Positions 18,454 through 26,938 of a stretch of DNA of 64,000 nt are shown one piece after another. The translations under genes were made by a program, and so were the position numbers. The notes beneath the pieces are model-generated. The model had not been told where the DNA came from. It saw only the letters and a program-made list of their open reading frames with translations, and did not search any database. Origin of the DNA: Methanolobus mangrovi (GTDB lineage: Archaea; Halobacteriota; Methanosarcinia; Methanosarcinales; Methanosarcinaceae); assembly GCF_031312535.1 (NCBI RefSeq), contig NZ_CP133594.1:1302001-1366000 (forward strand), read 5' to 3'. Position 1 is the stretch's first letter. The number at the start of each line of letters is the position of its first letter.

Positions 18454-19956
18454 ATGCTTGAAAATGTAGATCTGGATAAAAGTCTCAGCAAAGAAGAATA
18501 TGATGACATAATCGAAGATTTGACGATACGAATTGGAGAACTACAGAGAAAAGCATGGAAAACGGACATACCCACCATCATAGTCTTTGAAGGTTGGCAC
18601 GCATCCGGTATGACAGAGATAATCAACCGATTCCTTTTGACCCTCAACCCAATGGGATTTGACCTTTACACAACCGGAAAGCCCTGTTATCAGGAAGAGC
18701 AAAAACCACTATTATGGCGTTTCTGGACAAAGATACCGAAGAAGGGAAGCATCGCTATCTTTGACAGGAGCTGGTATCGCAGAGTAGTCATAGAACATGA
18801 CGGGAAAGGTAAAGTGGATAAGCACATGCCGAAATGCCTTGAGGGTATAACCTATTTTGAAAGACAGCTCACAGATGAAGGATACCTCCTCATCAAATTC
18901 TTCCTTCATGTCAGCAAAAAAGAACAGGCAAAGAGATACCGTGACTTGAAGAAGGAAGGCGTACCACTTTTTATCGTAGAGGAAGAGGAACAGGAATATC
19001 TCAATGAATACGACAGGCATCTGCCCGTAATAGAAGGGATCCTTGAAAGAACGGACAAAGCCTCTGCACCATGGACCATTGTAGAGGCTGAGGACAAAAA
19101 CTTTGCCACTGTTAAAGTGCTTGCAAAGGTTATAGAGTCGATAGAGAATAAAATAGTTGAAGCTGAGAGCAATGCCGAAGCAACTCAAAATGACCAAGTT
19201 GATAACTGTGTCATCCCGAACATAGATTCATCGATACTTGAAAAAATAGATCTGGATAAAAGTCTCGCTTACAAAGAATACAAAAAAGAAAAGAAGGCAT
19301 GTCAGAAAAAGATAGCACAACTCCAGTATGAGCTTTTCAGGAACCGTATTCCCCTTATCGTACTATTTGAAGGCTGGGACGCTTCAGGAAAAGGTGGTAG
19401 CATAAGGCGACTTGCACAGAAACTGAACCCCAGATTATATCGTGTGATCCCTGTGGGAGTGCCTTCAAATTATGAACTGGCACATCATTATCTGTGGAGG
19501 TTCTACAATGAGATACCCGAAGCAGGCCACATCGGGATATATGACAGGAGCTGGTATGGCAGGGTGCTTGTGGAACGGGTGGAAAAACTGTGTAATACCC
19601 ATGAATGGAAGCGTGCTTACAGGGAGATAAATGAGTTTGAGGAAATACTCACTAACTACGGCACCATAATCATCAAGTTCTGGACCCATATTGACAAAGA
19701 GGAACAGCTTAACCGGTTCAAGCAGCGTGAGAACACACCATATAAGAAATGGAAGATCACATCAGATGACTGGCGCAACAGGGAAAAATGGAACCTGTAC
19801 CTTAGTGCTGCAGATGAGATGCTTCAAAAGACAAGCACTTCCTGGGCACCCTGGACAATCGTTGAATCCAATGACAAGTACTACTCAAGGATAAAGATAC
19901 TACACACTGTCATCGACCGCATAGAAGAGGAACTGAAACAGAGAGGACTTCAATAG
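18454..19956 (+). CDS. Tandem PPK2 protein (polyphosphate:AMP phosphotransferase type)
   Basis: Two PPK2 domains are fused in 500 residues. The second (about 260-500) has an intact Walker A FEGWDASGKGG at 305-315 and Walker B-like YDRSWYGR at 363-370. The first (about 1-235) keeps DRSWYRR but its P-loop reads FEGWHASGMTE at 45-55, losing the Lys and Gly-Gly. This degenerate-plus-active arrangement is that of class II PPK2, which phosphorylate AMP to ADP with polyphosphate. A TATA-like run lies at 18405-18423. It converges with the CYTH-HD gene, overlapping it by 7 bp at the 3' ends. Confidence 0.88.
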   Translation: MLENVDLDKSLSKEEYDDIIEDLTIRIGELQRKAWKTDIPTIIVFEGWHASGMTEIINRFLLTLNPMGFDLYTTGKPCYQEEQKPLLWRFWTKIPKKGSIAIFDRSWYRRVVIEHDGKGKVDKHMPKCLEGITYFERQLTDEGYLLIKFFLHVSKKEQAKRYRDLKKEGVPLFIVEEEEQEYLNEYDRHLPVIEGILERTDKASAPWTIVEAEDKNFATVKVLAKVIESIENKIVEAESNAEATQNDQVDNCVIPNIDSSILEKIDLDKSLAYKEYKKEKKACQKKIAQLQYELFRNRIPLIVLFEGWDASGKGGSIRRLAQKLNPRLYRVIPVGVPSNYELAHHYLWRFYNEIPEAGHIGIYDRSWYGRVLVERVEKLCNTHEWKRAYREINEFEEILTNYGTIIIKFWTHIDKEEQLNRFKQRENTPYKKWKITSDDWRNREKWNLYLSAADEMLQKTSTSWAPWTIVESNDKYYSRIKILHTVIDRIEEELKQRGLQ

Positions 19957-21203
19957 TCTTCCCTGAAATATACATCCTTTTCAAAGAGCAAACGCCACAG
20001 GTCAGCTTTTGTATCTGCCCTGTCGGCATCTGTGTCTGCTCCAGGCCCCATCACTTTTATGACTATGTCTTCTTTCTCAAGATCAATATCAACTATTTTA
20101 CTATCCATTCTGCTGAGATCCAGTGCATCTGCGAGTCTTAGAATTGCGGACATTTTGAGTATGTCATCCTGCATCTGCAAAGGAAGCTGGGAGAACTTCT
20201 TGTTCTGGGATAGTTTTTGAAGCTTCTTTTTATCAATCCTCTTCTTATGGAGGAAGGTCATCCACGGCAGGAACAGACAGAGAGGATAGGGAAGTTCCTC
20301 AGGACATGTTGAAAGGAGGATATCCCTTCCTACCTTATGGTGGGTGCTGACATCGGTCATAACCCCTATATCATGAACAAGAGCTGCAAACCTCAATGTC
20401 TGGCGAAGATTCCCATCCAGTGCATGAATAGGTTTGAGTGCATCAAAGAGCATTAAGGAATTCTCGGCAACCTTACGGGCATGCTCCTGTTCGATACTGT
20501 ATTCTTCGAACATATCCCTGATAGGCGAGAATGTTATCTGCTGATTATCAGAAACGATACCATAATCAAGGCTTTTAGCATCTTGTTTAATGTTCTCCAT
20601 ATAGAGTTCAAGCCCATTGTCAAATTTGGAACTGGTGCCTACAACCAGACCTGCTTCATCCCGGAAAAATGCAGCTATCTGATGAAGTTCATCCTCTTTG
20701 CCATCACCCATTAGCTCTACTTCAAGCTCAAGATAGATTTTTTTGTTGTTTCCACAAATGATGATAACATCATCAAAACTCAATTCGGCCACATGCCGTT
20801 CTCTGTTGTAGACCTGAAGGTCTGTTCTTTTGTGTTCTACAAGAAACAGTGGGAAGAGATTACCCGAGCCTATCATCTTTAATACCCGGTTCTTAAGGTC
20901 ACAATCATTCCATTCTTTCACAGGAACCTTCTCAGAAAGGGTGAATTCGGTTTCTTCCCTCATATGGATAAGAGAACTTGCACTTTTCAGTGACTTGAGA
21001 GTATAGACCACCTTGTCTTTTTTTTCTCTGCACCTGAATGAAAAACCTGAAGCGTATATTGCCATGTCCAGTGTATCAAGGTAAGTATCTCTGAACTCTT
21101 TCAGCACAGCATCCGAAATACTAAACTCATTTATTGAATCTATATTCATGAGCTTATCGAACACATCACGCCCTGATACAAGGAACTTAGCTTCAATTTC
21201 CAT
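19950..21203 (-). CDS. CYTH-HD fusion protein
   Basis: Residues 1-200 form a CYTH (triphosphate tunnel) domain: the N-terminal EIEAKF provides the ExExK motif, and later strands carry FRCREKK, YTLKS and LELEVEL. Residues from about 225 to 400 form an HD-type domain (LVHDIGV about residue 275, then a distal HHKVGRDILL) resembling the C-terminal domain of long Ppx/GppA proteins. CYTH enzymes act on tripolyphosphate or triphosphates and are often linked to CHAD. It lies downstream of CheR and GNAT on the same strand with short gaps (10 and 38 bp), so it may be co-transcribed with them. Confidence 0.8.
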   Translation of the reverse strand: MEIEAKFLVSGRDVFDKLMNIDSINEFSISDAVLKEFRDTYLDTLDMAIYASGFSFRCREKKDKVVYTLKSLKSASSLIHMREETEFTLSEKVPVKEWNDCDLKNRVLKMIGSGNLFPLFLVEHKRTDLQVYNRERHVAELSFDDVIIICGNNKKIYLELEVELMGDGKEDELHQIAAFFRDEAGLVVGTSSKFDNGLELYMENIKQDAKSLDYGIVSDNQQITFSPIRDMFEEYSIEQEHARKVAENSLMLFDALKPIHALDGNLRQTLRFAALVHDIGVMTDVSTHHKVGRDILLSTCPEELPYPLCLFLPWMTFLHKKRIDKKKLQKLSQNKKFSQLPLQMQDDILKMSAILRLADALDLSRMDSKIVDIDLEKEDIVIKVMGPGADTDADRADTKADLWRLLFEKDVYFREDY

Positions 21204-21241
21204 AAAAGCAAATATGATGTCTTAAGTTAAAAGTCTTCTAT

Positions 21242-21586
21242 TCAGGAGCAATGTCCCTTTTTATGGAAAATGTAAGAACCATCGCCATTGTTCGAAAAAC
21301 CCATTTTTTCCCAGAATCCAATTGCTGTCGGCCTTACCCTGTCTGCAATGACAGTATTGAAATGTTCTTTGAAAAACTCTATTGTTTTACTTCCATAGTT
21401 ATTTCCCTCAAATTCCGGAAAAATAGTTATGGAATGGATAGTCAGAACATTATCATCCACTCTGCCCCGGGCCTTTCCAACTCTTTGCCCATTGCGGTCG
21501 ATATTCAGCCACCTGTAATCAGAACTTTGCACAGATGGGAGCAGTTTAAATGATAGTTCATGTGGCATCTCAAAGACATCCGACAA
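21242..21586 (-). CDS. GNAT-family N-acetyltransferase
   Basis: A short acetyltransferase of 114 residues. It has the usual acceptor strand (LTIHSITIFPEFEGNNYG), with a degenerate acetyl-CoA loop, and ends with the common RPTAIGFWEKMGF motif. The substrate is unknown. The first codon is TTG (21586); an ATG at 21568 with GGATG about eight bases before it is an equally good start. It begins 10 bp after the CheR stop. Confidence 0.72.
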   Translation of the reverse strand: MSDVFEMPHELSFKLLPSVQSSDYRWLNIDRNGQRVGKARGRVDDNVLTIHSITIFPEFEGNNYGSKTIEFFKEHFNTVIADRVRPTAIGFWEKMGFSNNGDGSYIFHKKGHCS

Positions 21587-21596
21587 TTATGTGTTA

Positions 21597-22202
21597 TCAA
21601 CCAACTTTTCGGTACAGCTGTGCATTTGCAACAACCGGTTCAAAGTATTCCTGCATTTCCAGAGGAATCTTCTGGGTCTGTTCGGTTGCAAAATAACCAC
21701 CCTCAAGAGAATCATGGAACATCTTGAGAACTTCTATCCTTTCCTCTTCCTTAAAATGCAAAAGTACATTTTTACACAGAATCAGGTTGAGACCTGTTCT
21801 GATAGGTTTCAGATTTAAAAGGTCATTTTTTGTGAATTCAACACTTCTCCTGATTTCATCGGAAATCCGGAAGTGGTCGGGTTCATCTGCTGGTGAGAAA
21901 TATTTATTGAATATTGGCTCCGGTATCCTCTGAACCATTTCCCGGGGGTATATACCTTTTTTAATTATATCTCCAAACAGGTTGCTGTTATCTATGTCCG
22001 TTGCATGTATCTTCACATTCCTGAAGGTCATACCCATATTCTCCCTCAGCACAATTGCCAGTGAGTAAGGTTCTGGACCCATGGCACAGCCGGCATCCCA
22101 TATATGAATGTAACGTCGGCTTCGAAGTTCAGGAATTACATAATCCCTGATCATTTCCAATGTTTGCATATCCCTGAAAAAATAAGTGAAAGCTATTGCC
22201 AT
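21597..22202 (-). CDS. Short CheR-type receptor methyltransferase
   Basis: The 201 residues cover only the SAM-dependent catalytic domain of CheR: the TxFFR-like segment FTYFFRD at 5-11, the SAM loop WDAGCAMGPEPYSLA (about 35-49), ATDID, and the end motif LILCKNVLLHF. The alpha-helical N-terminal domain present in standard CheR (about 270 residues) is missing. AGGAG just before the ATG and an upstream TATA-like run (22215-22245) show this is a real start rather than truncation by error. It probably methylates Glu residues of the nearby soluble receptors. Confidence 0.8.
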   Translation of the reverse strand: MAIAFTYFFRDMQTLEMIRDYVIPELRSRRYIHIWDAGCAMGPEPYSLAIVLRENMGMTFRNVKIHATDIDNSNLFGDIIKKGIYPREMVQRIPEPIFNKYFSPADEPDHFRISDEIRRSVEFTKNDLLNLKPIRTGLNLILCKNVLLHFKEEERIEVLKMFHDSLEGGYFATEQTQKIPLEMQEYFEPVVANAQLYRKVG

Positions 22203-22342
22203 CCTCTCCTGCTACTATTTAAATATAATACATTAATTATATTTATATATTTCTCGGTTAAATTAAGGATGACTTGTGCAGATGATATTGAAGAGTAAAA
22301 AAAGTAAATTAAAAAGAAAAAAGAAAGGAAAAGAAAAAAGGA

Positions 22343-22361
22343 TTGCCTGAATATCAGGCAA
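22343..22361 (-). terminator. Hairpin terminator spanning the cheW stop
   Basis: Arms 22343-22350 (TTGCCTGA) and 22354-22361 (TCAGGCAA) pair perfectly over 8 bp with a 3-nt loop. On the minus strand a T-rich tract (complement of 22308-22340) follows. The stem includes the last codons and stop of cheW, and ends the receptor-cheW transcript before the cheR promoter. Confidence 0.7.
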
Positions 22362-22845
22362 GACTTGCGATATCCTCAACTTCCTTTTTATTCAATACTT
22401 TTGCAAGATCAAGAAGTATCAGAAGGCGACCATCCATTTTGCCTACGCCTGTGATATATTCCTTACTTACACTTGACATGACAAGTTCAGGAGCCGGATC
22501 AATATTTGAAGCAGGGATTCTCAATACCTCATTCACGGAATCAACGATCATACCCACAACATTATTGCCGATCTCAACAACAATTATGCGTGAATGCTCA
22601 TCTACTTCCTTTGATCGGAGATTAAAGCGTTTATCAAGATTGATAACCACAATAATCTTTCCACGCAGGTTGATGACACCTTCTACATACTCAGGAGATT
22701 GTGGGATCTGTGTGATCTCAGGCATCCGTATGATCTCCTGGACCTTCATGATCTCTACTCCGAATTCTTCACCACCTAGCTGGAAAACTACCATTTGTAA
22801 TAATTCATCAACGGAAGTTGTTCCGGATTTTAAATCATCTGCCAT
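22354..22845 (-). CDS. cheW: Chemotaxis coupling protein CheW
   Basis: CheW couples receptors to the kinase CheA. The 163-residue protein has typical landmarks: VFQLGGEEFGVEI, VQEIIRMPE, VEGVINLRGKIIVVINL, and the C-terminal GRLLILLDLAKVL. It follows the 1186-residue receptor by 18 bp in the same operon. No cheA, cheB or cheY is in the window, so the array kinase must be encoded elsewhere. Confidence 0.92.
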   Translation of the reverse strand: MADDLKSGTTSVDELLQMVVFQLGGEEFGVEIMKVQEIIRMPEITQIPQSPEYVEGVINLRGKIIVVINLDKRFNLRSKEVDEHSRIIVVEIGNNVVGMIVDSVNEVLRIPASNIDPAPELVMSSVSKEYITGVGKMDGRLLILLDLAKVLNKKEVEDIASLA

Positions 22846-22863
22846 TTATTATATCACACCTTA

Positions 22864-25800
22864 TTAAACAAGAGCATGCTCTTTCTTTTCTATTCCCTGG
22901 CTTCTTGCAGGGCCTTTACTTTGTCCACCTGAGGTAGACGAAGAATCCAGTATAAACTTATCAACGACTGCTTTCATCTCACCTGCAAGGCTTGAGAGAT
23001 CTTCTGCTGATCTTGAAAGTTCCTGCATTGTTGCGCTTTGTTCCTGAACCGCTGCAGATGCTTCTTCTGTTCCTGCTGCGGATTCTTCTGATATTGCACT
23101 GACCTCTTCAATAGAAGAAGTGACTTCTTCAATAGAAGCAGACTGTTCTTGTGCAGCAGCTGCAATATCCTGAACCATACTTGCTATCAGGTTACCTGCA
23201 GCAACCACATCTTCAATGACATTAGCTACTTCATTAATGGCAGATGCACCAGTCTCAACCTCTTCAGAACCCTGCTGCATGGATGTAACAGCATTGTGCG
23301 TGCCTTCCTGTATCTCCCCGATGAGTGTTGAGATCTGTTTGGCGGCATTACCTGAATCCTCAGCAAGTTTCCTCACTTCATCCGCCACAACGGCAAATCC
23401 ACGGCCATGCTCACCTGCACGTGCTGCTTCAATTGCTGCATTCAGTGCAAGCAGATTGGTCTGGTCTGCAATGTTAGTGATCAGATTGACAATCTCACCT
23501 ATCTGCTTGGACTTGCCATCAAGTTCCATTATGACACCGGAAGACTCTGAAGTTGCATTCCTGATGGAATTCATCTTGACAAGGAGATCTTTGGCAATTA
23601 CACCAAGACTATTGATCAGTTCATTAGACTCCTTTGCATTCTCTGCTGCTTTTTGTGAATTCGTGGCAACTTCCTGCACAGTCATAGTCATATCTACCAT
23701 TGCCCTTGAGACCTCTTCGGTCTTTGATGCCTGGCTCTGTGCCCCTCTCGAGATTTCTGAAACCGTATCAGCTACCTGATAGGACGAAGAAGACATCTGT
23801 TCAACAGAAGCTGACATCTCCTCGGCTGTTGATGCAACATTCCTTGAGCTGTCATATACCATTGAAACAACATCATTCAATGATAGTCTTGTGTTCTCAA
23901 CACCATCTGTCAGTACCTTGAACTCTCCAACACCGTGAACAGAGACTGCCCTGCTGAGGTTGTTATTTGAAATTTCTCCCAGCACACTGGAGGAATCTGC
24001 AATTATTGCCTGCAGGTTTCCACCGAAATCATCGAGTGTATCGGAGAATAACTTGAAATCACCCTTTGTTACGAAGTCGAACCTTGCATCAAGGTCACCT
24101 TCAGAATACTTATTGACTATACGCATTGCCTCATTAAGTGGATTCACAAGCGCATCTATAGCCAGGTTGACAGTATTGATAGCGTCGCTGAAACGTCCCT
24201 CATAAAGGGAGCCATCTGCCCTGTAGTCAAGGTTACCGGCCTCCGCTGCGTTACCAAGTTTTATGAACTCATTTACAATACCCTCGATGTTGCTCATCAT
24301 TGAAATGTAACATGGGATGAGCTCATCATTCTCGGAGCGTTTGCCAATCTTCTTAAGCCCTTCAAGATTGCTCAGGTCACCAACAGCGATCTTCTTGTTC
24401 ACACTCATTGTGGTCAGGATTCTTTCACGAACACCATTTGTAGCGGATGCCACTTCAGCATAGATTCCCTGGTAATTACCTTCAACTTTTCTTGTATGAT
24501 CGTTGTTAACCATAAGCTGCAGAATTTCATTGGACTCTACAAGACCACCGAGACCATCGATACAACCATTGATGTTGTTCTTGAGAATATTGAAGTCACC
24601 CTTGTATTCATCATTGATCTTTTCAGGTATCTCTCCCTTTGCTATCTGGTCAACATACTCAGCTGTCATTTTCAAAGGACAGATAACAGCATCAAATGCT
24701 TTGTTCACAGTTGTAGTCGCTTCATTGAAAAGACCCTGGAATCGTGAAGATTCAGCTCTGTGCTCAAGATTACCTGATTCGGCAGCGTGCCCCAGAGCAA
24801 TGAACTCATCGGCCATTCCCTTGACTGTTTCCATGAGTCCAATGGTGTATGGCAACAGTTTATCATTCTCAGAACGTTTGCCTGCTTGCTTATATCTTTC
24901 AAGGTCACTGAAATCACCCTTGGCCATGAATTCGAATGTACGCTGGATATTCAGGAGCCTGTTGCGAACTTCGTTTACAGCCTGGCCTACTTCATAATAG
25001 ATACCCTGATAATCTCCTTTCACATCCATTGTAAAATCGTTTACTGCCATTTTTTGCAACACATTGTTTGCTTCGACCATACCACCGATGCCATCAATAC
25101 ATGCATTGATGTTATTCTTTATCTCGTTGAAATCACCTTTATAGTCATCAGTTATCTTTTCAGGGATGTCACCTTTGGAGATACGATCAACATATTCAGC
25201 CGTCACATTAAGCGGAGCAATCATGGCATCAAATGCAGTATTTACAGTACTGACAGCCTCCTGGAAAAGACCATCAAACTTTGAAGGATCTACCCTGTAG
25301 TCTAGCTTTCCATCTTCTGTAGCATGACCAAGTTCAATGAACTCATCGGCCATTCCCTTAACCGTTTCCATAAGTCTGATAGTGTATGGCAACAGCTTAT
25401 CATTTTCAGAACGCTTGCCTGCTTGCTTATATCTTTCAAGGTCACTGAAATCACCTCTGGCCATGAACTCGAATGTACGCTGGATGTTCAATAACCTGTT
25501 ACGTACCTCATTTACAGCATAGGCATTATTCTTGAATACTCCATTATATTCACCATTAACACTGTTCTCAAAGTCGTTCTCAGCCAGCTTGAGAAGAATA
25601 TCAGTGCTCTCATTCAGTGGTCTTGCAATTGAGTCGAGAGTATTATTAAGGTTCTCTATGATAGTCCTGAACTCACCACCATGACGTGTTGCATCGACAC
25701 GCATATCAACTCTACCTTCTGCGCCTGCTATTGCAAGGCTCTCCGAGTCTTTGATAAGTGCATTGATCGCATCGACACAGATGTTCAGGTTGTTCTTGAA

Positions 25801-26424
25801 ATCATTATAATCGCCTTTGAATTCCTTTGTGATCTTCGGAGGGATATCTCCCTTTGAAAGCCGATCCACATATTTGGATGCTGCTGTGAAAGGTCTGATA
25901 ATCGAATCAAGCATTTCATTGATCCCAAGAACAAGTTCTTTGAATTCGCCTTCAAAATTCTCAGGGTCTGCACGAACATCAAGTTTACCTTCAATGGCGG
26001 AACTCACCAATAGATTGATCTGATCATGAAGCTTCTTCTGCTCATCTACATCCTTTTTCCACCCTGTGGCCTTGTCAAGAAAAGTATTCAATGCTTCTAC
26101 CATCTTGCCTTCTGTACCATCGACCTGAAGGCTGAGTTTTGAACCAGAACTGCCGTTAGTAGTAGAATTCAAAATATTGATTACATCATTATGCAACTTG
26201 TTGCTCTTTTCTATTTTAAGAGAAGTCTGCTCAGAATGTATTTTCTGTTCTGCCACTTCGTTCTTCCACCCCGTGGCCTTGTCCAGAAAAGCATTCAATG
26301 CTTCTGTCATCTCTCTTTCAATCCCACTGCTTTGAAGGTTTAGTCTGGAATCAGACTCACCTTTTTCGATGGAATTCAAAACATCAATGATTTCATTGTA
26401 TAGTTTGTTGTTTTTCCCTAACAT
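22864..26424 (-). CDS. Soluble poly-HAMP methyl-accepting chemotaxis protein
   Basis: An 1186-residue receptor without signal peptide or membrane segment. The N-terminal 850 residues are a long array of HAMP-like repeats (recurring DYRx[35 protein letters not shown]). The last third is a standard MCP signalling domain, with hairpin tip [20 protein letters not shown] (about residue 990-1010). It should form a cytoplasmic chemosensory array with the adjacent CheW. The signal is not evident: there is no PAS, Cache or other ligand domain. The ATG is followed by MLGKNNKL, similar to the start of the second receptor, indicating paralogy. The C-terminus lacks a CheR-docking pentapeptide. Confidence 0.88.
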   Translation of the reverse strand: MLGKNNKLYNEIIDVLNSIEKGESDSRLNLQSSGIEREMTEALNAFLDKATGWKNEVAEQKIHSEQTSLKIEKSNKLHNDVINILNSTTNGSSGSKLSLQVDGTEGKMVEALNTFLDKATGWKKDVDEQKKLHDQINLLVSSAIEGKLDVRADPENFEGEFKELVLGINEMLDSIIRPFTAASKYVDRLSKGDIPPKITKEFKGDYNDFKNNLNICVDAINALIKDSESLAIAGAEGRVDMRVDATRHGGEFRTIIENLNNTLDSIARPLNESTDILLKLAENDFENSVNGEYNGVFKNNAYAVNEVRNRLLNIQRTFEFMARGDFSDLERYKQAGKRSENDKLLPYTIRLMETVKGMADEFIELGHATEDGKLDYRVDPSKFDGLFQEAVSTVNTAFDAMIAPLNVTAEYVDRISKGDIPEKITDDYKGDFNEIKNNINACIDGIGGMVEANNVLQKMAVNDFTMDVKGDYQGIYYEVGQAVNEVRNRLLNIQRTFEFMAKGDFSDLERYKQAGKRSENDKLLPYTIGLMETVKGMADEFIALGHAAESGNLEHRAESSRFQGLFNEATTTVNKAFDAVICPLKMTAEYVDQIAKGEIPEKINDEYKGDFNILKNNINGCIDGLGGLVESNEILQLMVNNDHTRKVEGNYQGIYAEVASATNGVRERILTTMSVNKKIAVGDLSNLEGLKKIGKRSENDELIPCYISMMSNIEGIVNEFIKLGNAAEAGNLDYRADGSLYEGRFSDAINTVNLAIDALVNPLNEAMRIVNKYSEGDLDARFDFVTKGDFKLFSDTLDDFGGNLQAIIADSSSVLGEISNNNLSRAVSVHGVGEFKVLTDGVENTRLSLNDVVSMVYDSSRNVASTAEEMSASVEQMSSSSYQVADTVSEISRGAQSQASKTEEVSRAMVDMTMTVQEVATNSQKAAENAKESNELINSLGVIAKDLLVKMNSIRNATSESSGVIMELDGKSKQIGEIVNLITNIADQTNLLALNAAIEAARAGEHGRGFAVVADEVRKLAEDSGNAAKQISTLIGEIQEGTHNAVTSMQQGSEEVETGASAINEVANVIEDVVAAGNLIASMVQDIAAAAQEQSASIEEVTSSIEEVSAISEESAAGTEEASAAVQEQSATMQELSRSAEDLSSLAGEMKAVVDKFILDSSSTSGGQSKGPARSQGIEKKEHALV
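24790..25521 (-). repeat. 179-codon near-identical HAMP repeat pair in the receptor gene
   Basis: Segments 24790-24984 and 25327-25521 are closely similar at DNA level, offset by 537 bp (179 codons). Both encode a module containing FEFMA(K/R)[16 protein letters not shown] and [12 protein letters not shown]. The similarity points to recent internal duplication or gene conversion within the array. Confidence 0.75.
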
Positions 26425-26656
26425 ATTATCACCCTATAAAATCAAATTCACTAAAGTGTAAGTTTAACTTTTGCACATATAACCTGTAAAAATTATACCC
26501 GAGCATACAATTCAGTATAATTATAATTAGGCTGATTTAAAGATAAGCACGATAATATAAAAGTATATCATTAAAAAATATATGAGAGAATCTATCAAAA
26601 TGTTTTCAAAAGATGAATGACTAATAAAAATAGAATAGATAAAAGAAATGAATAGA

Positions 26657-26922
26657 TCATGCTGAAATACAGGCAGCATAACCAGTACGAACTATCCCTG
26701 CCAGTTGGCTCTTTCCGAGCACTCTTATGGAGTTGATCAGAAAAAGCAAACGGTCATTGAGGTTACCGATTCCCTCTACAAAATCAGGAGATTGAGGAAT
26801 ATGGACAAGTTCGGGAATACGGATGATCTCCTGAACGTTGTTATACCCATTCCAAAATCCTCCCTGAACAGCTGAAGCATGTTATCGAAGAATTCTGAGC
26901 GATCTAAAGATATTTAATCCAT
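26657..26922 (-). pseudogene. Decayed CheW gene
   Basis: Reading the minus strand from an ATG at 26922 gives a stop at the third codon (TAA). Then comes a CheW-like MLQLFREDFGMGI, a frameshift near 26845, and NVQEIIRIPELVHIPQSPDF joined to VEGIGNLNDRLLFLINS, ending IVRTGYAACISA. The first part matches CheW around residues 16-56 and the second matches residues from about 136 onward, so about 80 codons are missing internally. Stop, frameshift and deletion all show it is not functional. It sits just after the second receptor, as cheW does after the first. The rest of the 514-bp gap (26425-26656) is AT-rich with nothing else recognisable. Confidence 0.85.
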
Positions 26923-26938
26923 TAAACAACCCCTTTCA

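Noticed and set aside
23216-23779. 187-codon plus-strand frame within the receptor gene
   Set aside because: Antisense of the MCP signalling domain; no ribosome site and Ser/Ala-rich shadow composition.
24790-25521. CRISPR-like or mobile repeat
   Set aside because: The repeats are in-frame coding modules of a HAMP array, not short spaced repeats; no CRISPR array is seen anywhere in the window.
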